Assembly (NCBI GenBank): GCA_963714325.1
Contig: CAVQOB010000010.1
Location: 248,001-312,000 of the forward strand
Direction of reading: 5' to 3'
DNA length: 64,000 nucleotides
DNA from: CAVQOB01 sp963714325
Lineage (GTDB): Bacteria > Pseudomonadota > Alphaproteobacteria > Rhizobiales > Hyphomicrobiaceae
Positions 16,633 through 25,563 of this stretch are shown here, piece after piece; positions within the stretch are counted from its first letter, which is position 1; every line of letters starts with the position of its first letter. Under the pieces are notes generated by a model. It had not been told where the DNA came from and made no database searches. It saw nothing but the letters and a program-made list of their open reading frames with translations. Made by a program: the position numbers and the translations under genes.

Positions 16633-16887
16633 ATGACCCAGACCAACAATCGCTTCCTCGACGAGTTCGCCAAACTCATGACCGACGCGGCCGGCGCTGC
16701 GCAGGGCATGCGCCGCGAGGTCGAAACCCTCGTCAAATCGCAGGGCGAGCGCGTGCTGCGCGACATGGACCTCGTCAGCCGCGAGGAGTTCGAAGCGGTC
16801 AAGGCGATGGCCGCCAAGGCGCGGGACGAAAACGACGCGCTCGCTGCCCGGATCGCGGCGCTCGAAGCGACACTTGCCAAACGTTGA
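16633..16887 (+). CDS. ubiK: UbiK/BMFP-family accessory factor
   Basis: An 84-residue helical protein: N-terminal amphipathic segment NRFLDEFAKLMTDAAGAAQG and a C-terminal coiled coil rich in Ala/Glu/Arg ending LEATLAKR. This is the BMFP pattern of UbiK, which organises the ubiquinone biosynthesis enzymes at the membrane in E. coli. Divergent from lgt. The function is inferred from the family. Confidence 0.88.
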   Translation: MTQTNNRFLDEFAKLMTDAAGAAQGMRREVETLVKSQGERVLRDMDLVSREEFEAVKAMAAKARDENDALAARIAALEATLAKR

Positions 16888-17199
16888 CGCCAGCGAGTTC
16901 GGGTTGGCGATCGCACACGGCCATCACAGCCAGGGTTATCCCTCGGCGATCCACCGGCTATCCACAGCCTTTGCACGATTGGTCGCGCAAAACCGCGCTG
17001 CGGCGACGCTTGCCCCGCCGCGGACATTTTGGCCGTGGACAATCTGACGGTCGCCTTGCAACTCGTGGGCTGCTGCGATTACCTCTGCCGGACGATCAGG
17101 TCAGAACGCAGTGCCACCTATACACGGTGCTGGCGAGACGACGATTGAAAGACGTTTGCAAGATGCCGGGACAAATCCGGCGCGCGGTCGAGGGTGGCA
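16888..17199. other. Gap between ubiK and ybjN: no gene seen
   Basis: 312 bases with no supportable gene. CTATCCACAG and GGTTATCCC resemble imperfect DnaA boxes but are probably chance. The ybjN promoter presumably lies near its right end. Confidence 0.5.
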
Positions 17200-17697
17200 A
17201 TGGCAACGACAGATATGAGTTACGAGCGGGTGATGAACCCCGTCGACCTCGTCGAACAGATCGCCTCCAACAACGATTGGGCGACCGATCGAACAACAAC
17301 GGACGAACTGACGCTGGTCGTCGCCGGGCAATGGACCGACTATCACGTCTCGCTCAACTGGCGCGATGATCTGGAAACGCTGCATCTCGCCTGCGCCTTC
17401 GAATTCAAGATTCCCGACAACCGGCTTGGCGAAGTCTACAAGCTGGTAGCGCAGATCAACGAGCAGCTGTGGGTCGGCCACTTCGACGTGTGGACCAGCG
17501 AGGGACTGATCATGTTTCGCCAGGGCCTCATGCTCAATGGAACGCTGGCGACACCGCCGCAGTGTGAGGCGTTGCTGAAAGCGGGGCTCGAAGCCTGCGA
17601 GCGCTACTACCAAGCATTCCAGTTCGTCGTCTGGGCTGGACGCGACAGCCGCGAAGCCCTCGCCGCGACGAGCTTCGAAACCGAAGGTCAGGCGTGA
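17200..17697 (+). CDS. YbjN-domain protein
   Basis: A 165-residue protein with the YbjN (type III secretion chaperone-like fold) pattern: ADELTLVVAGQW-like DELTLVVAGQWTDYHVSLNW, HLACAFEFKIPDNRLGEVYK and LWVGHFDVWTSEGLIMFR. Start at ATG 17200 (a GTG two codons earlier is possible). The function is not established; in some bacteria YbjN affects motility and stress response. It converges with the DUF3726-like gene. Confidence 0.85.
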   Translation: MATTDMSYERVMNPVDLVEQIASNNDWATDRTTTDELTLVVAGQWTDYHVSLNWRDDLETLHLACAFEFKIPDNRLGEVYKLVAQINEQLWVGHFDVWTSEGLIMFRQGLMLNGTLATPPQCEALLKAGLEACERYYQAFQFVVWAGRDSREALAATSFETEGQA

Positions 17698-17712
17698 GAC
17701 GACGCACAGCGA

Positions 17713-17775
17713 TCAATCATTGTCGCTGACGCACTCGTCATTGTCGCTGACGCATCAGTCATTGTCGCTGACGCT
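17713..17775. repeat. Three 21-bp tandem repeats over the 3' end of the DUF3726-like gene
   Basis: Units at 17713-17733, 17734-17754 and 17755-17775 share TCATTGTCGCTGACGC. On the minus strand they read as a seven-residue repeat (CVSDNDE). The first unit met by the ribosome holds the TGA stop of the gene, and the next two would stay in frame after it. Confidence 0.85.
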
Positions 17776-18342
17776 GGCACCAGCGCCGCTGATCCGTGAC
17801 TGATCACTGGCGGCAACGTAGGTCCGCGCTTCAAGTCGACCGAGGCGCACCCAAAGCGCCGTGTCGACGGCGCGGCCACCGGCATGCGGCGCTGGCATAG
17901 GCGTGACCGGCGCCGAGGCTGCTTGAAAACCAACGACAACGGCATCGACTATGCTTGCGGCGATTGAACCGTCATAGGCGCTGAGATATCCAAACGCATC
18001 GATTGTCATGCACGTGCCCGGCCAGCGGACGGCGATCGATCGTTCGCTGCCGCGGGCTTGCGCGGCGGCAAAGGCCGCAAGCCACATCGGATCACGAACG
18101 CGGGCAAGTTGAACCCCGACTGCCAATGCGGCGACGTCACAGAGTTGCCCGCTGAGAAAGATGGCGGAGGTCGCATCGCGTTTCAATTCAAGAGCCGGAA
18201 CCAGCGATGACGCCCAATCCAACCGATGCAGTGCCAGCCATCGGGCCGCCGTGGCAATTTCCTCAGCCTCGCCCCACGACACGCCGCCGCCGCGTGCGGC
18301 CTTCAGCGCGGTCTGCTCAATTTCGTTAAGCGAAACGATCAT
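17755..18342 (-). CDS. DUF3726-like protein, last gene of the SABATH operon
   Basis: A 195-residue, Ala-rich cytoplasmic protein starting MIVSLNEIEQTALKAARG, then GVSWGEAEEIATAARWLALH. I associate this pattern with DUF3726, but only tentatively, and no function is known. Its ATG overlaps the stop of the upstream gene as ATGA, directly after the 57-bp repeat array. A longer frame that runs back through the repeats is a shadow caused by the array lacking stops. The C-terminal end falls within a 21-bp tandem repeat. Confidence 0.7.
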   Translation of the reverse strand: MIVSLNEIEQTALKAARGGGVSWGEAEEIATAARWLALHRLDWASSLVPALELKRDATSAIFLSGQLCDVAALAVGVQLARVRDPMWLAAFAAAQARGSERSIAVRWPGTCMTIDAFGYLSAYDGSIAASIVDAVVVGFQAASAPVTPMPAPHAGGRAVDTALWVRLGRLEARTYVAASDQSRISGAGASVSDND

Positions 18343-20420
18343 TTGGTCGCGCTTCCAACCGGAAAACCGGTACCCACTTTTCCGGAAGCGCTCTCTTGGC
18401 TGGTCGCGCTTCCAACCGGAAAACCGGTACCCACTTTTCCGGAAGCGCTCTCTTGGCTGGTCGCGCTTCCAACCGGAAAACCGGTACCCACTTTTCCGGA
18501 AACGCTCTCTTGGCTGGTCGCGCTTCCAACCGGAAAACCGGTACCCACTTTTCCGGAAACGCTCTCTTGGCTGGTCGCGCTTCCAACCGGAAAACCGGTA
18601 CCCACTTTTCCGGAAACGCTCTCTTGGCTGGTCGCGCTTCCAACCGGAAAACCGGTACCCACTTTTCCGGAAACGCTCTCTTGGCTGGTCGCGCTTCCAA
18701 CCGGAAAACCGGTACCCACTTTTCCGGAAACGCTCGGGCCCCATATCCAATGATCGAAATCCGCAGTTCCGATCTCGTCTGGCCCGGGCGCGCCCTGGAA
18801 CAGCGTGATTCGCAACCACTTGTCGGATTTCGGATCGAAGCGGGTCGCACCGAAAAACGAGAGCTTGCAGCGCAACAGGTCGATCGCCCGCAAGTCGGCG
18901 CCAATGAGATTGTCGCGCACCTCGGCGTAGGGCACGCTCAGACCAATCTGCACGCGGCGGACGGTATGGCGATGCTCGGGAAGCCGCAGCAGGAAAGCCG
19001 CAATGGTCTCTTCGGCGCGGGTTTCAGCGAGCGCCGCATGCAGGCGGCTGACGTCACGGCCAACGGCCAACGGCTGCTCCAGTTCGGCGCCGGAATCGCT
19101 TAATCGGTTCCCAAGTCGCGGTTCCAGCTTTTCTTCTGACACGTACCAGAACCGCGCATTGGCTTGATTGTTCGAGAAATCCGTCGACAACGCCCAACCA
19201 TAGTTGCGAGCAATGTCAGCGCGCAGTTGGTCGCAACGCGCGCCGCCCTCGATCCGGAACGTCGCGCGCTCGTCGACGGCCATCGCGTCACCGAGGCCGT
19301 CGATCAGGGCGCCCTGTGGCTCCAGAATGAGCGATACCGTGAACTCCTGCGCTTCCAGTGACAGCGTGCGCGCAGCGAATTGGTAGAAGCGATCCCAAGG
19401 CCCAGAACCGGACAGAACACCCGAATCGATCGCGATCGCGAGTTGCGCAAGATCGTTGGCCAACATGCGAATGCGCGGCGCCTGTATGGGATCATCGGTG
19501 GTCCAATGCTGCAGCCCGGCGCGCGCGCGCGCGAGACAATCGCGAACGAGCGCAATGGCCGAGGCGTCGGCGTGCCCAAGCCCTCGGACGCGGGCGAGCG
19601 CCGTCTCACGCGCCTGATGCCAGCGATCGAGCAAAGCTGGATGGCGCACCAGGAACGGCGCCATGCCGAGGCCGGTTGCATTGCCGATGCCGAGCCGCCG
19701 TTTGACGTCGGGAGCAAGCACGGCCGCTTTGTCGCCGCCGCGCAGCCGCGCCAGATGCTCGGCAAGTTGCACGGTGAAATCGCGGATCAGCCAGACGGTC
19801 AGCATTTCCGCCTGGAAAGGCGCCGCCAACTCGGGCCGGTCCGCAAAGCGATCGCGATCGCTGATACCGAATTTGCCGTTGCCGTAGACCGCCGTCGTCC
19901 GCATCAGATAGCCGATCGCCTCGATGTCAGCGCCATCGGGCTGGCAGCCTCGACTCAAACAATCGACGACATGATCGAACAGCCGGACACTGCGATTGGC
20001 ACGCGCCAGAACAAGCTCGCTGTCGAGGTAGCGACCGGCCTCCTGCAACGGAACGTTGACGGCAAGGCGCGCGATGTCGGCGTCGGTTGGGGCGCCATCG
20101 AATAAAACGAACGTCGCATCCCAGGCTTCCGCAATGACGCGGTCGGTGCGTTTCTCGGGCGGCAAATCATGGCCGAAGGCGACGAGGCTATAGGTCCGCC
20201 CACGCGTTTCGATCGTCGTGACAGCGAGGCCGACGCCGCGCGCGTCGATCTCGAACCGTTGCCGCTTGAACGTCCAGCGCTCCCGATCGATGCGGCGCAG
20301 CAACTGGCGCAGGAACGACAGCCGCGTCTGGTGGAACGCCCCCATCCGCGCCAATCGCACGACGTCATCGGGCGAGCGCTGTGCCATTGCGATCACTGGT
20401 GGCGACGCCGCGCGCGGCAC
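18339..20420 (-). CDS. Large unrecognised protein with a C-terminal tail made of 19-residue repeats
   Basis: I do not recognise this 693-residue protein. The first 560 residues are an ordinary, well-mixed soluble sequence without signal peptide or clear membrane segments, ending ...ADFDHWIWGP. Residues from about 562 to the end are seven copies of a Gly/Ser/Val/Thr-rich 19-mer made by the 57-bp array. The GTG start at 20420 follows AAGGAG by five bases, with that site inside the 3' end of the upstream SABATH gene; the stop overlaps the next gene as ATGA. Such spacing means a three-gene operon of related function. The tail is probably a late addition at a former ATGA junction. Confidence 0.75.
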   Translation of the reverse strand: MPRAASPPVIAMAQRSPDDVVRLARMGAFHQTRLSFLRQLLRRIDRERWTFKRQRFEIDARGVGLAVTTIETRGRTYSLVAFGHDLPPEKRTDRVIAEAWDATFVLFDGAPTDADIARLAVNVPLQEAGRYLDSELVLARANRSVRLFDHVVDCLSRGCQPDGADIEAIGYLMRTTAVYGNGKFGISDRDRFADRPELAAPFQAEMLTVWLIRDFTVQLAEHLARLRGGDKAAVLAPDVKRRLGIGNATGLGMAPFLVRHPALLDRWHQARETALARVRGLGHADASAIALVRDCLARARAGLQHWTTDDPIQAPRIRMLANDLAQLAIAIDSGVLSGSGPWDRFYQFAARTLSLEAQEFTVSLILEPQGALIDGLGDAMAVDERATFRIEGGARCDQLRADIARNYGWALSTDFSNNQANARFWYVSEEKLEPRLGNRLSDSGAELEQPLAVGRDVSRLHAALAETRAEETIAAFLLRLPEHRHTVRRVQIGLSVPYAEVRDNLIGADLRAIDLLRCKLSFFGATRFDPKSDKWLRITLFQGAPGPDEIGTADFDHWIWGPSVSGKVGTGFPVGSATSQESVSGKVGTGFPVGSATSQESVSGKVGTGFPVGSATSQESVSGKVGTGFPVGSATSQESVSGKVGTGFPVGSATSQESASGKVGTGFPVGSATSQESASGKVGTGFPVGSATK
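18344..18735. repeat. Seven-copy 57-bp tandem array of a REP-like palindrome, open in all six frames
   Basis: Six full units begin at 18344, 18401, 18458, 18515, 18572 and 18629; a seventh is cut at 50 bases (18686-18735). Each unit carries CCGGAAAA...TTTTCCGG within CGCTTCC...GGAAGCG, the style of palindromes common between genes in Bradyrhizobium and relatives. Units 1-2 have GGAAGCG, units 3-7 GGAAACG; otherwise they look identical, pointing to recent expansion. As 57 is 19 codons, the frame is kept, giving VSGKVGTGFPVGSATSQES repeats in the gene that contains it. Confidence 0.95.
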
Positions 20421-20422
20421 AG

Positions 20423-21580
20423 CTACTCCTTCACGCAGATCAGGTGGATATGCACGTAGTCCATGGCATGGCCCGTCGGATCGCGCGCGACCAACGCTTC
20501 ATAGCGACCGAAGAACGTATCGAGAATGCGCATGCGTGCTTCAGCCGGGCGGGAGGGATCGAGGCCGCTGGCGAACGTCGGCTCGCTCCAGGATCGCAGC
20601 GTCGGGATGTACTCGCGTGCGAAACGCGCGGCGTCTTTGTGCTCACGAAAAGCCCGCGCATAGGGACAGCCATGCAGGCGCTGCTCGACATCTTCGAGGC
20701 GGAGCCCCGCGCGATGGACGGGGCTTGCCGGGTCCTGCAGCGGCGCGGTGAATTGCGCGGCGGTGCGGTAGACCTGCGGGAAGTTGGTGTTGGCGTATTC
20801 GGCTGATGTGATCGCACCCTCGTCGGCAAGGCCACGCCAGAGCCGGCTGAAGGTATCGAACATCGAGACGCCACCGGTCGAGCCGAGATAGCGGCCCTGA
20901 TCATCGATGCCGAAGTTCAGGAACACGAGCCGGCCGCCGCGCGCCAATTCGCGGGCGCGGAAATGTAGCATGCGTTCCCATTCGACCCGGCCGATCTCGT
21001 CATAGGCCGCGCGCTCCGTGCCGGTCGCGCCGACCATATGCACGTGGTTGGAAATGTTGCATGGCACTTTCGAGACGTAGTGCGAAGCGGTTGCCGAGAA
21101 GGCGAGGTTCAATGTCTCCGGCGGGAAAATCGCCTGATGGAACGACGTGCCGGATGCGAATGGAAACACGTCGGGAACAGTACCGTAGTAACTCTGCACT
21201 TCGGTCTGGCCATGGATCATTCGGAACAGTTGGCTGAAATCATTGCGCGGCAAATCGGTATAGACGATCTCGATCGGCCGTGTGGGGAGGCGCTTGCGGA
21301 TGCCGCCGAGAACCTCGGTCCACATCTCCACCGACGTGCCGCCGTCAGCACAACCCATGTCGGCCGCTCGAAACACGCGACCGTCGTCGGCCAGCCCCAT
21401 CCGAGCGACCGCGGCCAATATCATCGGCGCCGCGAGATTGATGACCTCGCGCGCACCACCGGTCGATTTCGAGTAGTAGCCGGCACCCTTCATGGCCATG
21501 AAGCCGGCGGTCTCAGACGTCGCTGTCATACGGATGGCATCCCCCGGTGTTCGGCTCAGCGGCTCCGCTGCCGCTGCCAT
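20423..21580 (-). CDS. SABATH-family carboxyl methyltransferase-like protein
   Basis: A 385-residue SAM-dependent methyltransferase of the type known from plants (salicylate and jasmonate methyltransferases). Matching features are the opening MKGAGYYSKSTGGAR, the SAM motif AADMGCADGGTSVEMW, YTDLPRNDFSQLF and FSATASHYVSKVP, which align with the plant blocks for SAM and carboxylate binding. The plant tryptophan before LSQVP is tyrosine here. It is the first gene of the three-gene operon, starting at ATG 21580 after AGGCGG. It may methylate a small carboxylic acid; the substrate is unknown. Confidence 0.82.
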   Translation of the reverse strand: MAAAAEPLSRTPGDAIRMTATSETAGFMAMKGAGYYSKSTGGAREVINLAAPMILAAVARMGLADDGRVFRAADMGCADGGTSVEMWTEVLGGIRKRLPTRPIEIVYTDLPRNDFSQLFRMIHGQTEVQSYYGTVPDVFPFASGTSFHQAIFPPETLNLAFSATASHYVSKVPCNISNHVHMVGATGTERAAYDEIGRVEWERMLHFRARELARGGRLVFLNFGIDDQGRYLGSTGGVSMFDTFSRLWRGLADEGAITSAEYANTNFPQVYRTAAQFTAPLQDPASPVHRAGLRLEDVEQRLHGCPYARAFREHKDAARFAREYIPTLRSWSEPTFASGLDPSRPAEARMRILDTFFGRYEALVARDPTGHAMDYVHIHLICVKE

Positions 21581-21672
21581 GCCCGCCTACTATTGAACAC
21601 GCCGCGCCGTTTGCAAAGGTCATGTTTGCAGAGGCCAGAGCAACGCGCCAGCCCGGCCCTATCAACACATCC

Positions 21673-22251
21673 TCAGCGCCGGGATGCCGGCGGGGCCTGC
21701 AATGGGAGATGATCAAATAACAAGGTGGCACGGTCCGACAATGCGCCTTCAATCTCAAGCATCCGGAGCTTGGTCGAAACCCCACCCTGGGCCGAGAAGC
21801 CGCCGGTCTTGCGACCCGCAGCCAGCACCCGATGACAGGGAACGATAATCGGAAACGGGTTGGCGCCCAGCGCCTGCCCGACGGCGCGGGCGGCGCCGGG
21901 TTCACCGAGCCGGGTGGCGATGTCGCCGTAGCTCAGCGTCTGACCCGGCGAAATCGTCAGCGCGACCGCGTAGACACGCCGATGAAACGGGGGAATACCC
22001 GTCATGTCGAGTGGCGTATCCGACAGATCGATGGCCTTGCCGTCGAGCAACGCGACGATACGGTCGATCGTCGCCTGCACCGGGACTGGTGGCTCCGAAG
22101 GTTGCGCGTCGGGCGTGCGGCGCTGCAAGCGGGCAATCGCCAAATCTTCGCTGGCTTCGGGTAGCGTCGCTGCGACAATCCTGGCCGCATGCCATGCGAC
22201 GCCACAGCGGCCGATGGCTGTATCAAAGAGATGATAGCCGATGTCGCTCAT
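21673..22251 (-). CDS. ogt: Methylated-DNA-protein cysteine methyltransferase
   Basis: Suicide DNA-repair protein that moves the methyl group from O6-methylguanine to its own cysteine. The 192-residue protein carries the active site IIVPCHRVLAAG around residues 143-154 and the helix-turn-helix/arginine finger region SYGDIATRLGEPGAARAVGQ. The N-terminal domain has no Ada-type zinc site, so it is Ogt-like. It lies 92 bases upstream of the SABATH gene on the same strand. Confidence 0.94.
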   Translation of the reverse strand: MSDIGYHLFDTAIGRCGVAWHAARIVAATLPEASEDLAIARLQRRTPDAQPSEPPVPVQATIDRIVALLDGKAIDLSDTPLDMTGIPPFHRRVYAVALTISPGQTLSYGDIATRLGEPGAARAVGQALGANPFPIIVPCHRVLAAGRKTGGFSAQGGVSTKLRMLEIEGALSDRATLLFDHLPLQAPPASRR

Positions 22252-22372
22252 GACACCCGATCATGACACCCGATGCGCTGCTTGTCGTCGCCAGCGGCTT
22301 AATCTAGTCTGCGGAGTTATAAAACGCCAGCGCCGTGCGATGCCTATCACGTCGATATCGGACGCTCATTCG

Positions 22373-22409
22373 CGCGCCATGTGATTGGCCGCATGACGCA
22401 ATCGGCGCG
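22373..22409 (-). terminator. Possible termination hairpin downstream of the RTX gene
   Basis: CGCGCC-ATGT-GATTG pairs with CAATC-GGCGCG around an 11-base loop, leaving a four-base bulge, 86 bases after the RTX stop. No clear T-run follows, so termination is uncertain. The rest of 22252-22494 holds nothing recognisable. Confidence 0.35.
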
Positions 22410-22494
22410 CGATCTGGGGTGATCACGCGCCGAGTTTTTCTGGTCGCATCCGACATCAAGGCAGGGAACCGGCGGCCAGCGACGTTACTTGCCT

Positions 22495-25400
22495 TTAGGT
22501 CAGCAGCCAATCCGCCGTTGCGAGAGTGGCCGTCGAAATGCCGTGCACGCCGTCGAGCACCGCGAAGTCGGTGAAGTCATTGCCGGTGCCGTTCTTGACT
22601 GAGAGCACTGTGCCGGCATTTGTATCGCGGGCATTGAGGACATCGCCAACATTTGCGTACGACCGACCGGCCAGCAGCGCACTGACGTCAAGGTGATCAG
22701 CGGTGACACTGAAGTCGGTGACATGATCAAGGCCGTTCGGCGCGCCTGATGTCGTGAAAACATCCGACTTCGACCAGGCAAACGTATCGGCGCCAGTACC
22801 GCCGGTCATGATGTCGCTGCCCGCACCGCCTTGGAAGCGATCGCTGCCAGAACCACCGATGAAGACGTCGTCAAAGTTCGAGCCGACGTATGAGTCAAAG
22901 TTGGCGAAAAGATCGGTGCCTGCACCACCACTGGCAAGACCGGCCGCCACATTGATCGACACACCCGCCGACGCTTGCGAGAAGTCGAGTGTATCGAAGC
23001 CTGTTGTGCCGTTGTAGGTGTCGTTACCGGAGCCGGCAATCACTTGATCGTCACCGGTGCCGGCGACGACCTGATCGCTACCGGAACCATCACTCAGCGT
23101 GTCATTGCCTTCGTCGCCCCAGACGATGTCGTCGCCGAGACCGCCGTCAACGACGTCGTTGCCTGTGTTGCCGTGTAGGATGTCATTGCCGGAGCCGCCA
23201 TCGAGAGCGTCATTGCCTTTGCCGCCGTAAAGCGTGTCATTGCCGTTGTCGCCGAAGATCTGGTCGTTGCCGGTACCGCCATATAGGCTGTCGTTGCCGG
23301 TATCACCATGGATGACATCGTTGCCGCTGTTTCCGTAAACAAGGTCGTTGCCGTTGCCAGCATTGATGATATCGGCGCCCTTGTTGCCGTAGGCCGTCTC
23401 GCCAAGGCCAATGCTCGGATCAATCACGATCGATGTCGATGCCGAGCTGGCGTTCGAGCCTTCAGTCGACAGCGCGGATACCGTCATCTGGAAGGGCAGC
23501 GCATCGGTCAGGGTCAAGGTGAGCCCAGCGAGATCCGCCGTTGCCAAGGACCATGAACCGTCGGCGTTCTTATGGCCGGCCGACAGGACGGCATCGCTCG
23601 GCAGATTGGCAATGGCGAAACTCAGCTGCTCCGAACCATCCGTATCGACCAGCGCGCCGGTGATAGCGAGGTTCATGACGTAGATGTCTTCCGGATCGCC
23701 CGAAATCACATCGTCACCATTGCCGCCCGAAATCGTGTCCGCACCAGAGCCACCGACGATTATATCGGCGTTCTTCGTGCCTGCGATGTTGCGAGCGACG
23801 TCGGTGCGATTGGTGATGGCCACTGTCAGAGTTGGAGCATCAGCCACAGCTGCCACGTTGACGGCTACAGTCTGCATCGCGCTTGCGCCGTTGCCATCGC
23901 TGACGGCGACAGTAAATTGGTCAGAACCGCTCCAGTTGGCGACACCCTGATAGCTGTAGGCACCGGTGTCGGCATCGACCGTCAGCGTGCCGTTGGCCGG
24001 GCCGGTGGCAACTGCGAAGTTCAGCGCGTCGCCATCAACGTCGGTGGCCTGGACGGTGCCGGTGATCACCTGGTCTTCATTGCCTGACGCAGTTGCCGCG
24101 GAAGTTGTCGGTGCGTCGTTCACAGCGGCGATGTTGACCGCGATCGCTTGTGTTGTGATGCCACCGCGACCGTCACTGACGGCAACGGTGAACTGATCCG
24201 CGCCATTCCAGTCGGCGGCACCCTGATACGAATAGGAGCCCGTGTTCGCATCCACCGTCAAGGTGCCGTTGGCCGGCCCAGTCTGGACGGCGAAGCTCAA
24301 CGTATCGCCTTGCGCGTCGGTCGCGGCGATGACGCCGGTGATCGCCTGATCCTCGTCGCCAGTCATCGCCGTCGTCGTGATCGTCGGCGCGGTATTCAGG
24401 AAGTCAGCGAGCGGAACAGGTTGGCCATCGACGAAAATGTTGATCGTTTCGAGCGTTGACACCGTCAGATTGATCGAGGCAAATGTGAAGCTGGTGCCTG
24501 TATTTTGCGCGGCGAGAGCTGCAGCGTCGCCACCGGCGGCGGCGAGGTTGCTCGCCATCCAATCCGAGAAGCCCTGCATGTCCGCGCGCAGCGCCTGCGT
24601 GACCTGATCCGATGTCAAGTTGAGCACCAACGCATCGGCGCCGGCATTGCCATTGAGAACGCCCGAGTTGGCGGCACCAGCCGTGAATACCAGCGTGTCA
24701 TTGCCCGCGCCGCCCGAGAGCGTATCGGCGCCCGAGATGCCGTTGAGAACGTTATTGCCGGCGTTGCCATTGAGGACGTTGTTGCTGGAATTGCCGGTGC
24801 CGTCGACATTGGCGAGCCCGGTCAGGGTCAGGCTCTCGAGCGTCGCGCCGAGCGTATAGTTCAGTCCGGTTTGTACCAGATCGATGCCTTCACCGGCATT
24901 TTCGATCACCTGATCGGCCATCGTGTCGACGACGTAGGTATCGTCACCGGCGCCGCCGGTCATGATGTCGTTGTTGATGCCGCCGTCGATCGTATCGTTG
25001 CCGTCGCCGCCATTGATGGTGTCGTTGCCACCGTCGCCGAAGATGGTGTCGTTGCCAGCGTCGCCATTGAGCAGGTCGATACCGCCGCCGCCATAGACGA
25101 GGTCGTTGCCATTGCCGCCGTAGACGACGTCGTCGTTACCGGCCGAGGAAAGAATGTCGTTGCCATCGAAGCCCGACAGCGTGTCGTTGCCGGCATCGCC
25201 AAGGATCTGATCGTTCCCAACCCAGCCGAGCAAAGTATCGGCGCCGGTGGTGCCGGACATTTTCAGCGGCACAGTTGAGAGATTGACAGTGAAGCCGCCG
25301 GTGTACTGCAGCGTCTCGATGCGGCTCGCAGTTGCGTTGCCATTGCTGTCAGTCGCGAAATGATCGGAAATGCGGAGGGTGTCGGTCGCGCCGTACTTGA

Positions 25401-25563
25401 TGACCAAGTCGTTGCCGGCACGCGCATACGTCACCATCGACGTATTGATGCCCGGCCCGAATTTCACGATATCAGCGCCGCCGGCGTCGATGAGCGTGCT
25501 CGCCCCATCGCCGATATTCAGCGTAAATGTATCGTTACCAGTGCCACCCACAAAATTCGGCAT
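22495..25563 (-). CDS. RTX calcium-binding protein with cadherin-like repeats, probably type I-secreted
   Basis: Secreted or surface protein of 1022 residues without an N-terminal signal peptide. Nonapeptide GGxGxDxUx repeats fill about residues 110-215 and 765-900 with smaller groups between. Two VCBS/cadherin-like modules of about 95 residues (each with TLTVDANTGSYSYQG-like and DQFTVAVSDG) lie in the centre at about 400-590. The C-terminal 60 residues (VTDFSVTADHLDVSALL... to TADWLLT) have the style of a type I secretion signal. AGGA lies eight bases before the ATG. It diverges from a serralysin gene over 524 bases. No ABC/HlyD secretion genes are in the window. Confidence 0.88.
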   Translation of the reverse strand: MPNFVGGTGNDTFTLNIGDGASTLIDAGGADIVKFGPGINTSMVTYARAGNDLVIKYGATDTLRISDHFATDSNGNATASRIETLQYTGGFTVNLSTVPLKMSGTTGADTLLGWVGNDQILGDAGNDTLSGFDGNDILSSAGNDDVVYGGNGNDLVYGGGGIDLLNGDAGNDTIFGDGGNDTINGGDGNDTIDGGINNDIMTGGAGDDTYVVDTMADQVIENAGEGIDLVQTGLNYTLGATLESLTLTGLANVDGTGNSSNNVLNGNAGNNVLNGISGADTLSGGAGNDTLVFTAGAANSGVLNGNAGADALVLNLTSDQVTQALRADMQGFSDWMASNLAAAGGDAAALAAQNTGTSFTFASINLTVSTLETINIFVDGQPVPLADFLNTAPTITTTAMTGDEDQAITGVIAATDAQGDTLSFAVQTGPANGTLTVDANTGSYSYQGAADWNGADQFTVAVSDGRGGITTQAIAVNIAAVNDAPTTSAATASGNEDQVITGTVQATDVDGDALNFAVATGPANGTLTVDADTGAYSYQGVANWSGSDQFTVAVSDGNGASAMQTVAVNVAAVADAPTLTVAITNRTDVARNIAGTKNADIIVGGSGADTISGGNGDDVISGDPEDIYVMNLAITGALVDTDGSEQLSFAIANLPSDAVLSAGHKNADGSWSLATADLAGLTLTLTDALPFQMTVSALSTEGSNASSASTSIVIDPSIGLGETAYGNKGADIINAGNGNDLVYGNSGNDVIHGDTGNDSLYGGTGNDQIFGDNGNDTLYGGKGNDALDGGSGNDILHGNTGNDVVDGGLGDDIVWGDEGNDTLSDGSGSDQVVAGTGDDQVIAGSGNDTYNGTTGFDTLDFSQASAGVSINVAAGLASGGAGTDLFANFDSYVGSNFDDVFIGGSGSDRFQGGAGSDIMTGGTGADTFAWSKSDVFTTSGAPNGLDHVTDFSVTADHLDVSALLAGRSYANVGDVLNARDTNAGTVLSVKNGTGNDFTDFAVLDGVHGISTATLATADWLLT

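Noticed and set aside
18344..18735. CRISPR array
   Set aside because: The units are contiguous and nearly identical with no variable spacers, and no cas gene is in the window.
18161..19103. Long plus-strand and alternative minus-strand open frames across the 57-bp repeats
   Set aside because: They exist because the repeat lacks stops in every frame; outside the array they show no family pattern and lie opposite the operon genes.
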